This document shows, one piece after another, positions 9,995-20,931 of a stretch of DNA of 64,000 nucleotides. How positions within the stretch are numbered: position 1 is the first letter of the stretch; each line of letters begins with the position of its first letter. The translations under genes were made by a program, and so were the position numbers. Under the pieces are notes generated by a model. It did no database searches. It saw nothing but the letters and a program-made list of their open reading frames with translations, and was not told the DNA's origin. Source of the DNA: Exobasidium rhododendri (lineage: Eukaryota > Basidiomycota > Exobasidiomycetes > Exobasidiales > Exobasidiaceae); assembly GCA_026210745.1 (NCBI GenBank), contig CP110632.1, positions 434,001-498,000 of the forward strand. The letters run 5' to 3'.

Positions 9995-11170
9995 TTACTT
10001 CTTCTTGAAGAGGAAAAGATCTGCAAGGGACGTAATGTTTAGTCGCGAGTGATTTTCCGACGAGAGATAGAACAAAGTCTACTCACCTGTGGTGTATGGG
10101 TACTCAAAGATGCCCTTTTCTCTATCGATCCACTTCCTCTGAAGTTCTTCATCCGTCCTACTCTGAAAGAGGTGTCGAACATTCTTCAGGATGTCTTCTT
10201 GCTTTTCTGGAGATAGGACACTGATGTAGCTTTTGCTCTTGATCCTATCGCACACCCCTTCAACTGTAGTGGGTATCAATCGGGTCGCCTTTTGAGGTGC
10301 TACGATTTCAAAGTCCTTGATGGCTTCGGTCTTGTACATTGCATGCCAGTAATTGTGACGATCTGAGAAGGGAGCCGTCTCGCTTCAGTACTTTCTGGGT
10401 CGCACACAGGAGGTTCCTTCACATTCCCTGCTCACACTGAGGAGTATCGTTTTCATGCACTTCATAAAGATCCCGAACCTGTGCTACCCAACAAGCTGCG
10501 AAACGAGAAGTGGAAGACTCATTTCAGATGAGCCATGTTCTCCTTCGTCACAACGTCGCTGCCTCTCTCCCTCACCTCCGTTTCGATCTTCCAGGTTCCA
10601 TATCAAAGCTAGATGACCTCCTTTCTTGAGAGCATCTGCCATGTTGCGCAAACCCTTCTCCCAGTCTGAGCACCAATGCCAAGCCTGCCGAGGGAAGACG
10701 GTAAGATGTCGTTAGCATTCACATCATCTGCATCGTTCATCATTGCCGTTCACCTGAGCGATCGTTATCAGATCCACCTTCCCTTGCAAGTCAAAAACGG
10801 AAGCATCAAAGGTCTCAAAGGTGGCCACTCCAGTATTTGTCTTTACATGCTCATTAAGCTCGCCCTTCTTTTGCAGTCCTGGCACTAGACCATCTTGTTC
10901 AAACAGAGTTCGCGCCAACTCTTTCAGCATATTGGGCGCTGCGTCCAATGAAGTGATACTACCCAGCTGATGCTTTCCATTTGCGCTCTTTTGACAAGCT
11001 TGGATGAGCAATTTTGTGCAGATTCCCGTACCAGCGCCCATATCTACAATGTTGAGAGGCTCAGAGGAAGTGGAAGCGTCAAATAAAGCCTCGATGATTT
11101 GAGGTGGGTAATCTGGCCTTGCTTGGGCATAGAGCTCGGCAGGCCATGTTGGTTGGGGCTTTGAGGACAT
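9995..11170 (-). CDS. Class I SAM-dependent methyltransferase (Tmt1/Crg1-like)
   Basis: Five exons: 11170-10754, 10684-10576, 10495-10436, 10362-10087 and 10020-9995; 295 aa. Motif I of the Rossmann fold is Val-Asp-Met-Gly-Ala-Gly-Thr-Gly (about 42-49), followed by the acidic end of beta-2 (Thr-Ser-Leu-Asp-Ala) and a Met-Leu helix. Exon 2 carries His-Trp-Cys-Ser-Asp-Trp and Leu-Ile-Trp-Asn-Leu-Glu-Asp-Arg-Asn, and exons 3-4 Trp-Val-Ala-Gln-Val-Arg-Asp-Leu-Tyr-Glu and Thr-Pro-Gln-Tyr-Arg, a pattern of the yeast Tmt1 (trans-aconitate) / Crg1 (cantharidin) group. The substrate cannot be read from sequence. It is divergent from VPS39. Confidence 0.82.
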
Positions 11171-11488
11171 TTGATATCAGGAGGGGTAGGGGGAAAATAT
11201 CCTATAAGAAGGAGGGGTGAGGGCAAGAGAGAGAGAGAGGAGAAAGAGCTACTCCCAGTGACTCTCCTTATATGTTCTTCCCAAGTCCGTGCACGCAGCT
11301 CTTTCTAAAATCATCCGTCTTAGACTTAGAATATCCCAACAGACTAATTCCTACTCTTATGCCGGCTCCTGCACCGAGATCCCCTAAACCCGCCATGACT
11401 AGATAGGTCTTATTTGGTCGCTTCGCTCTTCTCAATTTCTCTTTTTGCTGGGGGAAAAGGTTAAGAATAACATCGACAGTTGGTCGCC
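11171..11488. promoter_or_regulatory. Divergent promoter region methyltransferase / VPS39
   Basis: 318 bp between diverging starts with a short GA repeat near 11226-11239. No gene seen. Confidence 0.4.
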
Positions 11489-14400
11489 ATGCACACGGCA
11501 ATTTCGGCAACGCCGCTACTCAGCGGTCGAAAGGAGAATGTTGACTGCATCCTCGTTCACGCAGGCAACTTACTCCTCGGGGGACCGCATTCATCTTTGG
11601 TCGCTTACAAGCTACCCGATTCGAACACAGTATATGACAGTGATCAAGTCTCGTTGAAGTCAACGAAGAAGAAACCGCTTTGGTCTGTACGACTGTCAAA
11701 AAGTCCCAAATCAGTAGAGCAAATCAAGGTCATTAGAGAGGCAAATATTTTTGTCACACTTTCAGATGGAGTTGTCGCCCTGCATGATGTGGTGGGAGTC
11801 CAAGAAGCGGGCAAGGCTGGCAGTAGTAGTAGTGCTCAAATCAATCTTTCGAGCATTGCAGTGGCACCTCCGGAGTTGACGACTACTCTGATTCAGTCAA
11901 AGGGCGCCATCACATTTGCAATCGACACGTCCATACAACGCCTTAACACCAAGGATAGCAGCTTCAAGCATGGACTTGGAGCTGGTTACAGACACAAAGC
12001 AGGTCCGAGTACAATAGGAAGAGCTTACCGCCCTTCCGATGTCTCGTTGGGCCGAAAGATGGGGGCCAGCATGGCACTTCGAGGAGGACAGAGACCTATC
12101 TCGGCTAGTCTGAGAGGAATGGAAGACCTCCAAAGGGACAAGGAAGAAAAGCAGAGGTGGATGACGATGAATGCAAGAATGGCAAGCACGGAAGAAGGAG
12201 ATGAAGGTGTCATGAGTATCGTCTCCACACTGACGATTGCTTGTCGACGTAAATTGATCGTCTTTAGATGGGTAGATGGCTCTTTCTGGGACACAAAGGA
12301 AATACCACTACCGCACACACCTCGAACGCTGGCGTATCCGACTCCCACCTCACTCTTTATGGGCTATACTTCCTCAGAGTACGCTATTCTGACTATCCCT
12401 CTGGCAGCCTCTTCGTCTGTCTCCGATTTGCTCCAAGAAGGACCTCTACCAGCAGCTACAAACGTACCGACCTCCAGCATCGCCGGAACAAGGGTGGACT
12501 TGTATGAATGGCCGCTCAAGTCACTGACAATCCCACTGACTGGCCGATTCAACGAAGCTGATGGGGGTGACGGTAACAGCAACCAAAGCGGCAATAATCA
12601 GACCAATAGCGGAATGAATGCCGCTGCTCTGGCTTCAGGAGGAATGGCTGCGATGGCCGGTGCAGCGTTTGGAGGACTGGGAGGATACATTGGGATGGGC
12701 AATCGTAACAAGCCGCTCGTTTTGCAGATCGACGGAGGGGAAGTCTTGGTCTGTAGAGATAGTATGGGTGTCTTCTTGAGTGAAGATGGCAAGCCCACAC
12801 GGCGAGATGGCATCGAATGGCCAGCTATACCAGAGGAAGTGAGCTTCATCAAACCCTACGTTTTCTCCATCCTACCAGCAGCTGCTTCGACAAGCAAACA
12901 GGCTCCCTTGTTTCCTTTGCTTCAGGTCAGATCAGCAAGTACTCTAGTGGCCGTCCAGACTCTTCCCTTTCCGCCGTTGATAGATGTACAAACCGCCAGC
13001 AAAGGTGCTCCCATGCCACCGACGACTAGACTGTCCCAAATGGCAGGTCAAGCACCGACTGTCCGTCTGTTGACACCTTCAACTGGTGGAAAGCCACCGC
13101 TGTTCGTGGTGGTCACACCGACAGAGAGAGGCGCGATGGAAAGAGACGGATGCTCTATTTGGTGCCTCGAAATGAAAAGCTGGGGCAAGCAAATCGATGA
13201 ATTGGTGGAGAAGGAAGAATTTCAGGAGGCATTGGCGCTTCTCAATTCGATCGATGATGTCCTCCTGGAGGATAAGGAAGAAAGGAGAAGCTACATCGAA
13301 GCACTCTATGCGGTCTCCTTATTTGCTAGTAGCAAATTTGACGAAGCGATTGAGCACTTTATCGAATTGGAAACAAATCCGGCAAGAGTGATCGCTCTGT
13401 ATCCTGAAGAGATTTCTGGTCCATTAGCAAAGGATCGCTCCAAGTGGGTCGAGATGTTTGGAGGGGCGAAGAAGGAGGCTAAGACGGCAATATCGAAGAA
13501 GGATGACTCCGATACCTCATCTATTCTTTCGACTAGATCTCGAAAGGGGACTGTGACGATGGATGGCGTTCCTATTCCTCGCGACCGTACTAGACTGGCG
13601 AGTCTGTGGGGAAGGAGGCCTCAGAGTTTGTACGGGGGAGAATCAAGCAGTCCAAGCGTCAGTGTAGATAGTAGTAGTCCGACGAAAGGCGCTGCAGTCA
13701 CATCATCATCATCAGCAGTGGCGGCGAAAGGAGTCATGTCGGAAGCAGAAGGTCTGGAGGCAGGAGAGCCGTCCGTCAAGGAAGGAGAAGGCGGCGCTGT
13801 GAAAGTCATTCCTGCTGCAACGACAGAACGTTCTGCAACGCCTGCACCGACGGCCAAGAAGTTTACCTCCGAAGAGGAGAAGCGTTCGATCGATGCCCTT
13901 GGCCGCTTTCTGGCCGACCGAAGGAGGATCTTTAAGCCTATCCTCGAGGCACAAAGCACTTCTCAGACAGCAAAGCAGTCGCAGATCCCACGAGACTCGG
14001 ACTGGCTCCTCAACCTACCTTCGCAACCTTTGCCTTCGATGGAAATCGACCAATTGACTGCCGTGGCGCAAACAGTCGACACCGCTCTGTTCAAGACATT
14101 TCTAGCTACCAAGCCAGCCTTGGTGGGGCCTCTCTGTAGGGTGGAGAATTGGTGTGAAGTAGAGCAGGTAGAAGAGCTGTTGATGAAAGCGGGGAAATAC
14201 TCCGAGCTGATTGCTCTTTACGGAGGCAAGGAAATGCACGGCAAGGCATTGAAGCTACTACGCAAATTTGGAGATGAGGAGGAGGACATCGAAGAGAAAG
14301 TAAGGCCTACCATCCGCTATCTACAAAATCTTGGACCTGAGCATCTCCCATTAATCCTCGAAACGGCGCACTGGGTTCTTGGGATCGACAAGAAGCTCGG

Positions 14401-15268
14401 AATGGAAATCTTTTGTGCTGACGCTGGAAAAGTCGCTTCCTTGCCGAGATTCGAGGTGGTCATCGACTTGGAGCTCTTTGACGAGGAACTTTGCATCGAG
14501 TATATCAATTTCTTGATTCAGGTTTTGGGTGAGGCTGATCCCAGCTTACATGAAAAGCTGGCTTTCTTGTTGCTACGAAAAGCAGAGAAGCAGCAGGGCA
14601 AAGACAAAGAGGAGACGATTGCCAGCTTCCTGCTGTTACTCGAGTCCTCGCATCAGTATCGCGCAGAAAGGGTCTTGAATCGACTACCGACCGACGATCG
14701 AGATTGGTTCGAGGCGAGGGCGTTGCTCCTGGGTCGACTTGGTCAGCATGAGGCAGCCTTAGCCATCTATGTCAACAAGCTCAAAGAGAACGCCAAAGCA
14801 GAAGAGTATTGTCGTCGAGTTCAAAAGAAGGACGACTCCTCTTCCGTCTTTCTAATCCTACTTCGCATCTACCTGAAACCGAAGACTGTAGAAGGGAGAG
14901 GGGAAGACGCTCAAGTGGAATTAGAAGCTGCGATTGGGTTGATTAGTCGACATGGCTCGAGAATAGACAGTGTGGCAGCCTTGGAGCTACTGCCACCTTT
15001 AGTAAGTCTTCATACCGTCGAACAATTTGCCAGTAAAGCACTTCGAAAAGCAGAAGCAAAGAGGAACGAAATGGTTTTGCTTCATCACGTAGCGAAAGAG
15101 AGAGCTCTGCAAGTGAATGAGAATCTTGTCAAGCTCCATTCAAGGCGTGTCAAGGTGACCGACACTAGGACATGTCCACGATGCATGAAACGCTTAGGGA
15201 GCAGCGTCATTGCCGTCAATGCAAAGGGGGCCGTCATGCACTATGGGTGCGCTCACTTTGAAAATTGA
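11489..15268 (+). CDS. VPS39: Vam6/Vps39-type HOPS tethering subunit
   Basis: Intronless, 1259 aa from the ATG at 11489. The N-terminal ~550 residues form a citron-homology (CNH) beta-propeller starting with Thr-Pro-Leu-Leu-Ser-Gly-Arg-Lys; the middle and C-terminal parts are clathrin-heavy-chain-like helical repeats, and the protein closes with a Cys-Pro-Arg-Cys-Met-Lys-Arg-Leu-Gly zinc-type motif and His-Tyr-Gly-Cys-Ala-His, the Vps39 C-terminal domain. Vps39 is the HOPS subunit that binds Ypt7/Rab7 and joins vesicles to the vacuole and, in yeast, vacuole to mitochondrion (vCLAMP). A Ser/Thr/Pro-rich insert lies at about residues 670-790. TRAP1/Vps3 is the alternative family member; the terminal motif favours Vps39. 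Confidence 0.88.
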   Translation: MHTAISATPLLSGRKENVDCILVHAGNLLLGGPHSSLVAYKLPDSNTVYDSDQVSLKSTKKKPLWSVRLSKSPKSVEQIKVIREANIFVTLSDGVVALHDVVGVQEAGKAGSSSSAQINLSSIAVAPPELTTTLIQSKGAITFAIDTSIQRLNTKDSSFKHGLGAGYRHKAGPSTIGRAYRPSDVSLGRKMGASMALRGGQRPISASLRGMEDLQRDKEEKQRWMTMNARMASTEEGDEGVMSIVSTLTIACRRKLIVFRWVDGSFWDTKEIPLPHTPRTLAYPTPTSLFMGYTSSEYAILTIPLAASSSVSDLLQEGPLPAATNVPTSSIAGTRVDLYEWPLKSLTIPLTGRFNEADGGDGNSNQSGNNQTNSGMNAAALASGGMAAMAGAAFGGLGGYIGMGNRNKPLVLQIDGGEVLVCRDSMGVFLSEDGKPTRRDGIEWPAIPEEVSFIKPYVFSILPAAASTSKQAPLFPLLQVRSASTLVAVQTLPFPPLIDVQTASKGAPMPPTTRLSQMAGQAPTVRLLTPSTGGKPPLFVVVTPTERGAMERDGCSIWCLEMKSWGKQIDELVEKEEFQEALALLNSIDDVLLEDKEERRSYIEALYAVSLFASSKFDEAIEHFIELETNPARVIALYPEEISGPLAKDRSKWVEMFGGAKKEAKTAISKKDDSDTSSILSTRSRKGTVTMDGVPIPRDRTRLASLWGRRPQSLYGGESSSPSVSVDSSSPTKGAAVTSSSSAVAAKGVMSEAEGLEAGEPSVKEGEGGAVKVIPAATTERSATPAPTAKKFTSEEEKRSIDALGRFLADRRRIFKPILEAQSTSQTAKQSQIPRDSDWLLNLPSQPLPSMEIDQLTAVAQTVDTALFKTFLATKPALVGPLCRVENWCEVEQVEELLMKAGKYSELIALYGGKEMHGKALKLLRKFGDEEEDIEEKVRPTIRYLQNLGPEHLPLILETAHWVLGIDKKLGMEIFCADAGKVASLPRFEVVIDLELFDEELCIEYINFLIQVLGEADPSLHEKLAFLLLRKAEKQQGKDKEETIASFLLLLESSHQYRAERVLNRLPTDDRDWFEARALLLGRLGQHEAALAIYVNKLKENAKAEEYCRRVQKKDDSSSVFLILLRIYLKPKTVEGRGEDAQVELEAAIGLISRHGSRIDSVAALELLPPLVSLHTVEQFASKALRKAEAKRNEMVLLHHVAKERALQVNENLVKLHSRRVKVTDTRTCPRCMKRLGSSVIAVNAKGAVMHYGCAHFEN

Positions 15269-15536
15269 CCGGAAGAAGAGAAGAAAGCGTGAAATAGATA
15301 CCCCGCTATTGTTAATGATCGGCTTTGTGAGAAACAAGAAGGGCGAAAGAGGCATAGCACAGGCGGAGGGAGTGTCTGAAACCCTGCGCCAGAAGGAGGA
15401 ATCACGTGGTGGCAGCTCGGAACTTTTTTTTGTTTTTTTTCCTTGTACAGATACAAAACTCCTTGCGAATTTCTTCGAAAATTGAAATAGAAGACTTTAG
15501 ACATTCGATCCTCTCCTTCATAGGCGACTGCTCACG

Positions 15537-16665
15537 ATGTTCAAGCGCATACAGAAGCACAATGATCGCCTAGAAAAGGACCAAAAGAAGGGGATAAATA
15601 TCGAGGATCAAGGTCCACCCGAAATGGCGCTGGATGACGAGAGTGATAGCGAAAGCAGCAGCAGTAGCGAAGCAGAAACGGAAGGAGATGAAAGTAGTAG
15701 TGGTAGTGACGGCAGCAGCAGCAGCAGTAGTAGTAGCAGCAAGAGCGGCAAGGTAGATGTGAAGGCGAAAAAGGGCAAAGAGGAGAGTAGTGATGAAGAA
15801 GAGAGCAAAGACGGGAGTGACGACGACGACAATGATGAAGACGGAGAGGATTCGAGCTCCTCTAGCGCAGCAGAGGAGGACGTAGACGACGCACCAGCTT
15901 GTTCGATTGAGAAGGCAAAAGAGGACCCCATCTTCATTCATCCTCGAGCCGCCGCTCATCAAGGCTTCAAGCACAGGAGCTGCTACCTCTGTCCAGTGGC
16001 GCTTCTCAAGTCAGAGAAGATGATATCAACGCATCTGGGAGGAAATGTGAGTGCCTTGGCTTCATCAAATACTACCGATTTATTTGTGCCTGACACCTTT
16101 TTCTCTTTTGTTTTTTCTTTCTACCCAGTCGCATGCTCGTCGTCGTAAACGCTTCGAGGCATACTGCAATTCCAAGCTGAAAGAAGAAGAGCGAAAGGAT
16201 CCAAAAGAAGGCGGACTGGACGTCACGAAAGTGGTGCAAAAGATTGACAAGGCATTGGAAGTCAAGGCGCAGAGGCAGGTCAAACACCGTCAAACGATCA
16301 AATTGCAGATGAAGGAGAAAAAGCATCGAAAGATGAGCGAGAAGAAGGAGAACAAGCTGAAGAAGAAGGCTGAAAAGGAGGAAAAGAAGAAGCGATATCT
16401 AGCTATGAGGGCCGATCCAAGTCTGAATCCGGATCCTAAGAAGTTCCAGATCACTCCCGAGGGCAAACTCGTTCGTGAAGTGAAGAAGGAAAAGGCAAAA
16501 AGACAGAAGAAGTTGAACAGAGTCATGCCAACAAAGGCGGAACGAAAAGCTAGGAAAAAGGAGAAGAAGGAAGTAAAGATGGCAGCGAGAAAGGAGGCAG
16601 CGAGAATCAAAGCAAGAGAGGGAGCTCTCAAGAATAAAGCGACGGCGGCGGCGACAGAGACGTAA
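15537..16665 (+). CDS. U1-type C2H2 zinc-finger protein with acidic and lysine-rich tails
   Basis: Two exons, 15537-16046 and 16129-16665 (348 aa). Residues ~34-110 are Ser/Glu/Asp-rich with a long Ser run encoded by AGC/AGT repeats. Cys149, Cys152, His166 and His172 give C-x2-C-x13-H-x5-H, the spacing of U1/JAZ-type RNA-binding fingers; the intron interrupts the finger just before His172. The C-terminal 170 residues are a Lys/Glu-rich helix with many nuclear-localisation-like basic runs. This architecture suggests a nucleolar or ribosome-biogenesis protein, but I do not recognise a named orthologue. Confidence 0.75.
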
Positions 16666-18301
16666 TAATCAAACCCTGACGTCGATGAGATCTGTACTTT
16701 TACCCCCAAAACTTGATGTCTCCTCCATCATGACACGGTGCCCACTCTACTGTCATACTACGAACGTGCACTTGAGATGCGTAAGTGAAGAGGTCTGAAG
16801 AGTCTTACTATCTCTAGCCCTGAATGATAACCCCCTTCCCCTCGTGAGGGCTAGCACGAGACGCTCGAGACATATGATGCTGCACATAGTGTGTGTATGA
16901 GATGGAAGCATTAACCCGAAACAAACACTATAGACTGAGACATCGATCGTAGATCTTCCTAGGTCGCACCAAGTCACGATAGGCTATTCTGCTCGTCAAA
17001 GAGAGTGTACCGGTATGCGATGGATCAGGCGGCATGCCACGTGGCCTATGCTTTCTTTCTCACATGTGGTCGCTACCTCCTCATCACCAAAAGTTGACAG
17101 GCTGCCTGTTCGTGTAGACGACGGCTTGGTCCGGACTTAGCAGTCGCTCCTGGGCTTTCGAATTTATTGAATTTACGAATCAGAATGGAAGCTAAAATGT
17201 GAACATTATTATTTTGAGACTTCTTCTTTTGGTGATCCTTATTCCGATACAATTTTTTGACATCGTCTTCCTTCCTCTAGACCTGAGCTTCTTGCATTTC
17301 CTGGAGCCCCACATTTTGGTGTCTTAAGCCGACGTCTTGGTGAAAGTCGAGTCTCGACTCAAGATTTAGACCGCAGGTGAGTTATAAAATGGAGATCGAA
17401 GGGAAATCATTGGTCACAATGGCGAAGGTCGATGACATTTCAATGCACCGTGTAATGGGGACGTAGACTCTGATATTAATTATGGTTGCAAGACTGCACC
17501 GTACCATCATCGTCTTTAGAGCCCTTCCCCGCCCCCCCTTTTTTCCCTCCTCTTCTTCTGCCATTCTGCCCCTCATGAAGAAGTAAAAACCTGCACGACT
17601 CTCGATCTCGGCAAAGAGCCTACTATTTTCCTCCTCGTATGCACACTAAAGAAGCGGCATGCGAGAGAGCTTTAAAAGGCTCATCTACGGCGATTGGTGT
17701 CTGTCCCCCCCTCCTCCTTCTCCACTTTCCTGATTCGCGGAGGTAAAGAAAGGACATGTTGCTTTGTATTCACTCTCCGCACTACGCGACCTGGCTTGGA
17801 CTTTTTCGGTATCTGCAAATTATGTGTTTGTAATTATCCCTCCCAAAATACCTCTCTTGAATAAAACGGAAAAAGAAAAAGAGAAACAAGAAAAGGAAAA
17901 GTAAAGTTACTCATTGGACAATCGGGTTCCACCTAACCTATGGTATTCTTTTTCCTTTCTTTCTTGAAATCGACATAATGATTTTCTTTCCTTTTGATTT
18001 ACTGCAGCAGAACGGGAGTATGTGTTAAACATGCACTATCCATTAGCTCTCTACTGATCTAATGCGGTCTTTGGGGAGGAGAAAGAAGTTGTATGTATTT
18101 GAGCTTGCTCCGAGATCGATGTGCGTTGTTTTCTTTTCATCGCGTAGGAGTCTCAGAGGGCTGCAGTAATGACTATATATTTGCCATAATACGGAGTGAG
18201 ATTCTCCGCAAATTGTTCTTTCTTTCCCCATTCATCTCGCCTCCTCCAAGTCTTCCTTTCCCTCGACCCCGCCTTTCGCCCCATAAGGACAACAAGCAAG
18301 C
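16666..18301. promoter_or_regulatory. Long upstream region of the acetate transporter gene
   Basis: 1.6 kb with no coding-like frame on either strand and no tRNA-like cloverleaf. It includes a short palindrome (CCCTC-GT-GAGGG) near 16836-16848 and AT-rich and C/T-rich patches at 17780-17990 and 18220-18290. Length and position fit a heavily regulated promoter and long leader for the downstream transporter; an unrecognised noncoding RNA is possible. Confidence 0.4.
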
Positions 18302-19294
18302 ATGGCTGACATGGAACACACTAAAGGAGAGAACGGTGGTCTCGCCGGCTACCAAGGAGGTGCCAGCACCCACAGAGCAGTGACTCGTGAGTGAGGTGTG
18401 CGTAAACTCGGTCTCCTATAAACTGGGGAAGCTGACCTTTCTCTATGACACAGCCGGTGGTCACATCCAGGACAACTCTCAACCTGCTTTCCCCGTCTAC
18501 CATCGACGATTTGCTAATCCCGCACCATTGGGATTGTTCGGTTTCGCTGCCACAACCTTTGTGCTTTCGCTTTACAACGTTGGTGCTCGGGGCGTCACTG
18601 CACCCAATGCAGTCCTTGGTCTTGCCATCGGATACGGTGGTCTAGCCCAATTCGTTGCTGGAGTCTGGGAGTTTGCTGCCGGTAACACTTTCGGTGCTAC
18701 TGCGTTCTGCTCTTACGGAGGTTTCTGGTGGAGTTACGCCATCTTGTTCATTCCTTGGTTCGGTATCTCGACTGCATACGTTGACGCAGCCACCACGGCT
18801 GGTCTTACTACGGCAGAGGCGACAGCGGCAGGTGGTGCAATGATGACGAACGCTGTTGGTCTCTACCTGGTTGCTTGGTTCATCTTCACCTTTATTATGG
18901 TGAGTGTGGATGGTGTTAGATGTACCGATGTGCCTTTCTTTTTGCTCATGTCGACCTATTCTTCCTTTCTCCCCAGCTTGTCGCCTCGTTCCGAAGTTCA
19001 TTGGGATTGGTTCTTCTGTTCTTCTTCTTGGACCTCACTTTCCTCTTGCTCTTCGTCGCCGAGTTCACTGGAGTCAAGGGTGTCCAGACTGCAGGTGGTG
19101 CCTTTGGTATTGTGACTGCCGCTGTTGCTTGGTATGTCGGTGCCGCTGGTCTTCTCAGCCCCGACACCAGCTTCTTCACTTTGCCCGTTCTCGACTTGGT
19201 GAGTTTAAGATCTCGTAGCCTATCTTGGAATATAGTCAGCTTCTTACATCGATCTCTCCCCTTTGTTCCTTGATGACAGTCTCGCAAGGACTAA
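18302..19294 (+). CDS. GPR1/FUN34/YaaH-family acetate/succinate transporter
   Basis: Four exons: 18302-18386, 18454-18899, 18977-19198 and 19280-19294 (255 aa); GT-AG introns of 67-81 nt. The signature [10 protein letters not shown] starts the first of six hydrophobic segments; conserved family features such as Gly-(Tyr)-Gly-Gly-Leu-Ala-Gln and Phe-Trp-Trp-Ser-Tyr follow. Relatives include yeast Ady2/Ato1-3, which carry acetate and ammonium-linked export and are induced on non-fermentable carbon. The last exon is only 15 nt (Ser-Arg-Lys-Asp-stop). Long upstream region noted separately. Confidence 0.92.
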
Positions 19295-19581
19295 ATGTCG
19301 GCCTTCGGTACCAATTTCACTCTTGCTTCATCCTACTATATATATCCTCTTCTTGCTCAAGATGATCTACGGTCTAGTATCGACCTTCTGAAATTAATCA
19401 TCTCGTGTATCTCTTTTTTCTTACCTTTTTAATAGCCATAGTCTGCCGCATCACATGCAACATGCAAGTCTGATCGCGGGAACAGGATGCACTTCACACA
19501 AATTTCAGCTCAAGTATATCAGAGGAGTGATGAATGAAGTGAATGAGCTTAGTGTACATGTTGCAGGTAGTCGAGAAGACC

Positions 19582-20616
19582 TTACACCTCCGAGTCAGAG
19601 TTGCCCCAGTCTCGCCACCCCTTCCTGAGCCGGCTCATCGTCGCTTCTACTGAGTCGAGTGCAGGTCGGACATCGAGGTGAAAGACGGGTTCATCGGTCT
19701 CGGGATCGTCAGGGGCGGAATAGTAGTCAATGATGTAGCGAACTTCTTGGCCTTTCTCATTAGCTCCAGATGCAGGCCTTCGAACAACCCAGTCGTGCCT
19801 GTCAAACGGTGGTTCGGAATTGAATTTGCTCGGTGCGACCATGGCAGCCCATGAGAAGAGTCTAGCTTTCGGGCTCAGGGTGCCAGGTTTGCCCTGAAAT
19901 CTGGCCAATGATATATCTTTGGAGTCCACTCCCATTTCCTTTTCCCAATCTAGCACTTCTTGCCATGCCCTTTCATTGAGGAAGTTATGTACCATCACCA
20001 TCATCTCGACATGCTCCTCAGGTGTCTCCCATCCTTTTCGTACCAGAGCGTTATAGAATTGCTGGGGGGAAGGATATTCCCAGTTCTTTTCTTGGTCTTC
20101 CGCTAAACCATTCTTCGCCCCTCCGTTCATGGCAGCACGCTGATCATGTGGTACTGGACAACCAGAGGCTTCCGTTGCTTTGTCGTAAGGGCTAGCGCCT
20201 GGTGCTGGTGCATCCTTTGATCGCGGAATCGTGCTCTTCACCCTTTCCGTGGACAGCACTGCCTTTTGGTTTGCAGCTCTCTCCTGAGACAGCGTGGGGA
20301 GCATGTTCAAGGGATTCAACTTGGATGCTGCAGCAGATAATGAACTTGTACTCGACTGTTTGTCGTCATTGCCTTTGACATGCATTGGACATGCGGCTGG
20401 AGGAAGTGCACTTGTTGAAGAATGAGAAGAAGACGACGAAGGACCCCCTTTGCCGTTTGAGAATGAAGGTGGCGAGCTGACTTGCCCACTCCAAGGCTGA
20501 TAGTATGGGTGGACTTTACGTGTTGGCTCTTGACCCGCTTTGAGCCTGCTGAGCAAGAGCGCCTTGACTGTAGCAGAATTGTTCCCGGGCGACCAAGTGA
20601 GACTCTCGGATGACAT
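19582..20616 (-). CDS. Holocytochrome c synthase (cytochrome c/c1 heme lyase)
   Basis: Intronless, 344 aa. Attaches heme to the CxxCH motif of apocytochrome c in the mitochondrial intermembrane space. Two Cys-Pro heme regulatory motifs are visible (Ala-Cys-Pro-Met-His and Gly-Cys-Pro-Val-Pro-His, about residues 76 and 155), then the conserved core: Trp-Glu-Tyr-Pro-Ser-Pro-Gln-Gln-Phe-Tyr-Asn-Ala-Leu, a His-Asn-Phe-Leu-Asn-Glu helix, Pro-Phe-Asp-Arg-His-Asp-Trp, and Tyr-Ile-Ile-Asp-Tyr-Tyr. The first ~165 residues are extended and Ser/Pro-rich. Whether it is the c (Cyc3) or c1 (Cyt2) enzyme cannot be told here; a single enzyme may do both. Divergent from MAK16. Confidence 0.92.
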   Translation of the reverse strand: MSSESLTWSPGNNSATVKALLLSRLKAGQEPTRKVHPYYQPWSGQVSSPPSFSNGKGGPSSSSSHSSTSALPPAACPMHVKGNDDKQSSTSSLSAAASKLNPLNMLPTLSQERAANQKAVLSTERVKSTIPRSKDAPAPGASPYDKATEASGCPVPHDQRAAMNGGAKNGLAEDQEKNWEYPSPQQFYNALVRKGWETPEEHVEMMVMVHNFLNERAWQEVLDWEKEMGVDSKDISLARFQGKPGTLSPKARLFSWAAMVAPSKFNSEPPFDRHDWVVRRPASGANEKGQEVRYIIDYYSAPDDPETDEPVFHLDVRPALDSVEATMSRLRKGWRDWGNSDSEV

Positions 20617-20931
20617 CTCTGTGATCCTGTATGAGTGGTGTGAATGTGTAGATTTACCGTGTGGCTGTCTGGTAATCGTAAACCAGTTGCCTGTCTCCCT
20701 TTACTAATCGGGTGGAGCGGCGTAGAATGGGCGGGCGGAAACGAAAAACCCTCTTCTACCTAAGACGACCAGGCACGTGAAGCAATTTTTTCCAGCTCTC
20801 GATGCGCTTCGCAATTTGGATCTTTCTTGTTCGTAGTTTTTTTGGGTGGGAGGGGGACAAGGTCAAGACATTGATAGAGACATCCCCTGTTCAGTAAAGA
20901 ACTCGATCTTCTGCCTCGTCACTATATCAAG
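20617..20931. promoter_or_regulatory. Divergent promoter region heme lyase / MAK16
   Basis: 315 bp between diverging starts; T-run near 20832-20850. Nothing else seen. Confidence 0.35.

Noticed and set aside
15570..15974. Hydrophobic antisense frames (Ser/Leu runs) opposite the zinc-finger gene.
   Set aside because: They are mirror images of the AGC/AGT serine repeat of the real gene.
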